In this document: in pieces, positions 59,651-64,000 of the stretch | How the letters are laid out: each line of letters begins with the position of its first letter | Position numbering within the stretch: the first letter of the stretch is position 1 | Source of the DNA: an uncultured Anaerolineae bacterium | GTDB lineage: Bacteria > Chloroflexota > Anaerolineae > Aggregatilineales > Phototrophicaceae | Direction of reading: 5' to 3' | Length of the DNA: 64,000 nt | NCBI GenBank assembly: GCA_937995825.1 | Contig: CALKJO010000002.1 | Location: forward strand, 310,001-374,000 | Program-made: the position numbers and the translations under genes | Notes under the pieces: generated by a model | The model's input: the letters and a program-made list of their open reading frames with translations, nothing else | What the model was told of the DNA's origin: nothing | Databases searched by the model: none

Positions 59651-59681
59651 AACGCCGTAAGAGACTGCTTCGGCGTTTTTT
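59651..59681 (+). terminator. rho-independent terminator after tRNA-Asn
   Basis: AACGCCG-taagagactgctt-CGGCGTT-tttt. Confidence 0.8.
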
Positions 59682-60070
59682 GTTGGCTTGCGTCCGCGCT
59701 TCACCGTTTGTGCTGCATTGATATCCGCGCGGCGGATGTCGTCTAGCAGTGCATAGAAATAGGCGAACGGTGAACGCAGCTCCCAGGAACGTCTCCACCA
59801 ACTTGGATTGGGTGGTCGTCCATTGACGGCAAAAGTCGTCGCGCACGCGCAGCGCCTGCATTTCACCCGCGGACACCACACCTTCGTTTGTCCCACTGTC
59901 GTATCATGGCGTTTCCTCAGTGCTGTCTTGGGTTGACGACCAGGCATTTTATCCGAGTTCACGCCTTTTTCTATTTCAACCGAATTCAATACACTTCCGC
60001 GATGACCCTGGCATGGGATGAAAAGCGAAAATTCGTTATAATGTGCGCATCTGATCGGGCGAAAACTAAC

Positions 60071-62170
60071 ATGCGTTTATTAAAAAAGCAGCAGCTCGCC
60101 GCCAAAGAAAATCTTGACAAGCGGGTCTTTCTGGAGGGCGCAGCGGGGACGGGCAAGACGACCGCCGCGATTGAGCGCATTAAGCAGTTGATCCGCAGCG
60201 GCGCGCCCGCTGGCTCGATTCTGATCATCGTCCCCCAGGCGACGCTGGCAGCGCCGTATCATGAGGCGCTCAAGCGCGCGCGTGTGGAGGGCGCAGGGAG
60301 CGTTCGCGCCGCGACGCTCGGCGGGCTAGCGGTCGAGATGCTCGATCTCTTCTGGCCTCTGATCGCGGAGGAGGTCGGCTTCGCCCGCCCGACTCAGCGC
60401 CCGCACTTTCTCAGCCTGGAACTGGCGCAGTACTACATGACGCGCTTCATCCAGCCGGAGATCGAACGGTATGATCTCTTCAACAGCGTCCGCATCCAGC
60501 CCAACCGCCTGTATACGCAGATTCTCGACAACCTGAACAAGGCGGCGCTGGTCGGCTTTCCGCATGACCAGATCGGCGCACGGCTCAAATCGGCGTGGGC
60601 GGGCGATGTCGAGCAGGCGGCGATCTACGACGATGCGCAGCGCGCCGCCGATCTCTTTCGCGATCTCTGCCGCCAGTACAATCTGCTCGACTTTTCCTTG
60701 CAGGTGATCCTGTTCGTCCAGTTTTTATGGCGGAGGGAGCCGCCGCGCCGTTATCTGACGCGCCGCTATCGCCATCTGATCGTCGATAACATCGAGGAGG
60801 ATAACCCGGCGGCGCACGATCTGATCGCGGACTGGCTGCCCGAATGCGACTCGGCGCTGCTGATCTACGATCGGGAGGGCGGATTCCGGCGCTTTCTGGG
60901 GGCAGACCCCGACGACGGCTATCGGCTCAAGGCGCTGTGCGAGGTGCAGCTCGAGCTGGACAATGACCGCGTGATGTCAGAGGAGGTCGCGGCGTTCCGC
61001 TATGAACTGGGGCGCAGCCTGGGGCGGCGAGTCCCCGCCGAAAAGCCGAACGCCGCCGACGCCCGCGACGCGATCCGCTTTGCCGACAGCCGCTATCTGC
61101 CGCAGATGCTCGACTGGACGGCGGACAACGTCCGGCGGCTGATCGTCGATGAGGGCGTTTCGCCCAAAGAGATCGTGATTCTGTCGGCGCTGCTGCCGGA
61201 CGCGCTGCGCTTTGCGCTGCAAACCCGCCTGTCCGAACGCGGCATCACCAGCCGGACGCACCGTCCATCGCGGGCGCTGCGCGAAGAACCCGCCGCCCGC
61301 GCCCTGATCGCGCTGGCGAAGCTGGCGCATCCGCATTGGGGGATGCCCGCCGAGAAATACGATACGATCTTCGCGCTCAGCGCCGCGATCCACGATCTCG
61401 ATCTGGCGCGGGCGCGGCTGCTGGTCGAGACAGGTTACAAAAACAATCAGCTCATCCCATTCGCCCAGATTGCCGATCCGGAAATTCAGAATCGCGTCAC
61501 GTTTGAGCTGGGCGGGCGCTATGAGCGGCTGCGCGCATGGCTGGCGCGCTATCAGGCGGGCGATCCGCAGCCTTTAGACCACTTCTTCAGCGCGCTCTTC
61601 GGCGACGTGCTGGCGCAGCCGGGCTTCGGCTTTCACCGCAGCCCCGATGCCGCCGCCGCCACCGCCAACCTGATCGACTCGGCGCGCGAATTCCGCCAGA
61701 CGGTCAGCCGGATCGAGCCGGATTTGGCTGTCGCGCCGGAATATGTGAAGATGGTCGATCAGGGCGTGATCGCCAATCTCTACCTCCGCGATCGCGATCC
61801 CAAGCTCAGGGACGCCGTGCTGATCACGCCGGCGTATGCCTTTCTAATGAGCAATATGCCGGTGGATTATCAGTTTTGGCTGAATGTCGGCAGCAGCAGT
61901 TGGGGACAGCGGCTTTATCAGCCGCTGACGCACCCGTATGTGCTGAGCCGAGGGTGGAAGCCGGGGCGCATCTGGACGGACGCCGACGAATACGCCACCG
62001 ATCAGGAGATGGTCTACCGGATTGTATCCGGGTTGGCGCGGCGCTGTCGCAAGCGCGTGTATATCGGCTTCAGCGAGATCGGCGAGCAGGGCATCGAGCA
62101 GCGCGGCGCAGTGCTGACGGCGGTGCAGGGGATGCTGCGGCGGCTGTCCAGAGAGGCGGCGGGCGTATGA
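60071..62170 (+). CDS. SF1/UvrD-AddB-like P-loop ATPase, first subunit of tandem helicase pair
   Basis: RVFLEGAAGTGKTTAAIERIKQLIRSG Walker A, RHLIVDNIEEDNPAAHDLIADWL Walker B-like; ATG at 60071. Confidence 0.75.
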   Translation: MRLLKKQQLAAKENLDKRVFLEGAAGTGKTTAAIERIKQLIRSGAPAGSILIIVPQATLAAPYHEALKRARVEGAGSVRAATLGGLAVEMLDLFWPLIAEEVGFARPTQRPHFLSLELAQYYMTRFIQPEIERYDLFNSVRIQPNRLYTQILDNLNKAALVGFPHDQIGARLKSAWAGDVEQAAIYDDAQRAADLFRDLCRQYNLLDFSLQVILFVQFLWRREPPRRYLTRRYRHLIVDNIEEDNPAAHDLIADWLPECDSALLIYDREGGFRRFLGADPDDGYRLKALCEVQLELDNDRVMSEEVAAFRYELGRSLGRRVPAEKPNAADARDAIRFADSRYLPQMLDWTADNVRRLIVDEGVSPKEIVILSALLPDALRFALQTRLSERGITSRTHRPSRALREEPAARALIALAKLAHPHWGMPAEKYDTIFALSAAIHDLDLARARLLVETGYKNNQLIPFAQIADPEIQNRVTFELGGRYERLRAWLARYQAGDPQPLDHFFSALFGDVLAQPGFGFHRSPDAAAATANLIDSAREFRQTVSRIEPDLAVAPEYVKMVDQGVIANLYLRDRDPKLRDAVLITPAYAFLMSNMPVDYQFWLNVGSSSWGQRLYQPLTHPYVLSRGWKPGRIWTDADEYATDQEMVYRIVSGLARRCRKRVYIGFSEIGEQGIEQRGAVLTAVQGMLRRLSREAAGV

Positions 62171-64000
62171 CGTTCAAGCCGCGCCCCGCGCAGCGGGAGG
62201 TCTTGTCCTATACGGGCGGCTGGATGGGGGTTGCCGCCGTGCCTGGCAGCGGCAAGACCGCCACGCTGTCGTATCTGGCGGCGCGGCTGGTGGCGACGGT
62301 CGAGCTGCGCGATGGACAGGAAATCCTGATCGTGACGCTGGTCAAGTCCGCTGTCGGCAATTTCGCGGCGGCGATGGCGCGCTATCTCAAAGAAGAGTTC
62401 AACCTGCTGCCGGGCATCGGCTATCGCGTCCGCACGCTGCACAGTCTCGCCAATGACATCGTCCGCGAACGCCCCGGTCTGGTTGGGCTGGCGGACAATT
62501 TCAACGTCCTGAGCGAGCGCGAAGCCGATGACCTGCTTCAGGATGCGGTCGAAACGTGGATCAAAGTCCACCCCGACGCGCCGAACGCCTGGCTGAAGGA
62601 TGAGCAGTTCGATCACCGCAGCGCTCGGGGCGATGGCTGGCGCGATGCGGTCAAGAGCATGGCGAACACGTTCATCCGGCAGGCGAAAGACTACCAGCTC
62701 AGCGCGGCGGAGACGCGGCGGCGGCTAGATCGCTTCGGCATGGCGCTGCCGCTGGCGGAGATATGCTTGAGCATTTACGAGCAGTATGAGCGCGGGCTGC
62801 GCTATCGCGGCGCGGTCGATTTTCAGGACTTGATCCGGCTGGCGCTGCGCGTGCTTGACCTCGACTCGCACTATCTGGTCAGGCTTCAGGATCGCTGGGG
62901 ATACATCCTGGAAGATGAAGCGCAGGACAGCAGCCTGCTTCAGGAGCAGATTCTGCGGCGGCTGGTCGGGGAGATGGGCAATTGGGTGCGCGTGGGCGAC
63001 CCAAATCAGGCGATCTTCGAGACCTTCACGACCGCCAACCCGAAGTATCTGCGCGCCTTCATGACCGAGCCGGGCGTGCAGGCGCGGACGCTGCCCAATT
63101 CCGGGCGCAGCACCAAGAGCATCATCGCGCTGGCGAACCGCCTGATCGCCTGGTCGCTGGAGCATCCGGTCGAGGCGGTGCGCGCGCGGATGCCGCTGGC
63201 GCCGCCCTATATCGAGCCAACGCCGCCCGACGATCCGCAGGGCAACCCGCCCGATCAGCCGGATAAAGTCATTTTGTGGGGCAAGAAGCTGACCGCCGAC
63301 GAAGAACGGGGCGCGATCATCGAGTCGCTCAAGCGCTGGCTGCCGGAAAATCAGGATAAGACGGTCGCTGTGCTGCTGCCGATCAACAGCGCAGGGGCGG
63401 CGATGGTCAAGGCGCTGCGCGAAGCCGGCATCCCGCACGTCGAAAATCTGCGCTCGACCAGCGGGGCGCGCGCGGTCGTCGGCGCGCTGGCGCTGCTGCT
63501 GGACTATCTCGATCACCCGCTGGATGCGGCGAGCCTGGCGCGGGTCTATGCCGTCTGGCGGCGCGATGCGCGCGGCGATGAGGACGTTGAGCGCGGCATC
63601 AGGCAGGTGAGCGATCTGCTGCGGATGATCCCGTATGTGGAAGATTTTCTCGCCCCGCGCACGTCGAACTGGCTGGAGGAAGCCGTCCCCTACAGCGATC
63701 AGCCGATCCTGCATGAGCATCTGGCGCAGTTTCGGGCGTGGGTGCGGCGCTGGTCGAGCGCGGTCGATCTGCCGATTGACCAGCTCATCCTGACGATGGC
63801 GGGCGATCTGTTCGTCCTGGAGACGGAGATCGCGACCGCGTATAATGCCGCGCTCCACCTGCGGCGGCTGGCGGAGTTCAACCCGCTCATGCGCCTGCCA
63901 GATTTCGCCAAAGAACTGCGCGACATCGCCGAGGGCAAGCGCAGCTTCAGCGGAATGGGCGATGATGACGACGCCTTTGACCCGGAGCGGCACAAGGGCG
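62167..64000 (+). CDS. UvrD/PcrA-like SF1 ATP-dependent DNA helicase (3' truncated by window)
   Basis: FKPRPAQREVLSYTGGWMGVAAVPGSGKTATLSYLAARL, RTLHSLANDIVRE, VDFQDLIRLAL, YILEDEAQDSSLLQEQIL, VGDPNQAIFETF; ATGA overlap with upstream stop; open to window end. Confidence 0.9.
   Translation, partial: MTFKPRPAQREVLSYTGGWMGVAAVPGSGKTATLSYLAARLVATVELRDGQEILIVTLVKSAVGNFAAAMARYLKEEFNLLPGIGYRVRTLHSLANDIVRERPGLVGLADNFNVLSEREADDLLQDAVETWIKVHPDAPNAWLKDEQFDHRSARGDGWRDAVKSMANTFIRQAKDYQLSAAETRRRLDRFGMALPLAEICLSIYEQYERGLRYRGAVDFQDLIRLALRVLDLDSHYLVRLQDRWGYILEDEAQDSSLLQEQILRRLVGEMGNWVRVGDPNQAIFETFTTANPKYLRAFMTEPGVQARTLPNSGRSTKSIIALANRLIAWSLEHPVEAVRARMPLAPPYIEPTPPDDPQGNPPDQPDKVILWGKKLTADEERGAIIESLKRWLPENQDKTVAVLLPINSAGAAMVKALREAGIPHVENLRSTSGARAVVGALALLLDYLDHPLDAASLARVYAVWRRDARGDEDVERGIRQVSDLLRMIPYVEDFLAPRTSNWLEEAVPYSDQPILHEHLAQFRAWVRRWSSAVDLPIDQLILTMAGDLFVLETEIATAYNAALHLRRLAEFNPLMRLPDFAKELRDIAEGKRSFSGMGDDDDAFDPERHKG

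Noticed and set aside
62725-63993. 422-aa minus-strand ORF at window end
   Set aside because: Antisense to the UvrD-like helicase; low-complexity Arg/Gln/His composition.

Overview
This 64 kb high-GC bacterial window looks like a Chloroflexota/Anaerolineae-type chromosome; that taxonomy is inferred from gene style only. It is densely coding, with about 50 supportable protein genes and two tRNAs (Leu-UAA, Asn-GUU). I saw no rRNA, CRISPR array or intact transposon.

Main modules:
- A PucC-family MFS transporter, with a geranylgeranyl-reductase-like oxidoreductase and a methyltransferase nearby.
- Two peptide-type ABC systems (7.4-11.1 kb and 46.2-49.8 kb).
- A PfkB kinase / Gfo-Idh oxidoreductase / class I aldolase / sugar isomerase catabolic cluster (11.2-15.4 kb).
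- clpC.
- A ribose-type ABC cassette that also carries a LivM-like permease (22.7-26.5 kb), and a Liv-type SBP-LivH-LivM set with no ATPases in the window (32-35 kb).
- dps, and a decayed PIN toxin locus.
- A NodU-type carbamoyltransferase.
- rpsB-tsf-pyrH.
- A homospermidine-synthase-like gene.
- A free-standing XPB N-terminal-like protein.
- A KARI-like protein with an altered active site.
- A cyclic-nucleotide-binding/PH membrane protein.
- A WD40 protein.
- A tandem SF1-type helicase pair running off the end.

The strongest novelty candidate is the gene at 53741..55870 (-). It encodes a ZnuA/AztC-like metal-binding SBP whose His-rich loop is interrupted by about 370 residues of beta-propeller-like sequence resembling the zinc chaperone AztD. 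It is coupled to a metal ABC ATPase, has no adjacent permease, and is preceded by a Fur/Zur-like 7-1-7 palindrome overlapping a plausible promoter. All family assignments come from reading motifs by eye; no searches were run.
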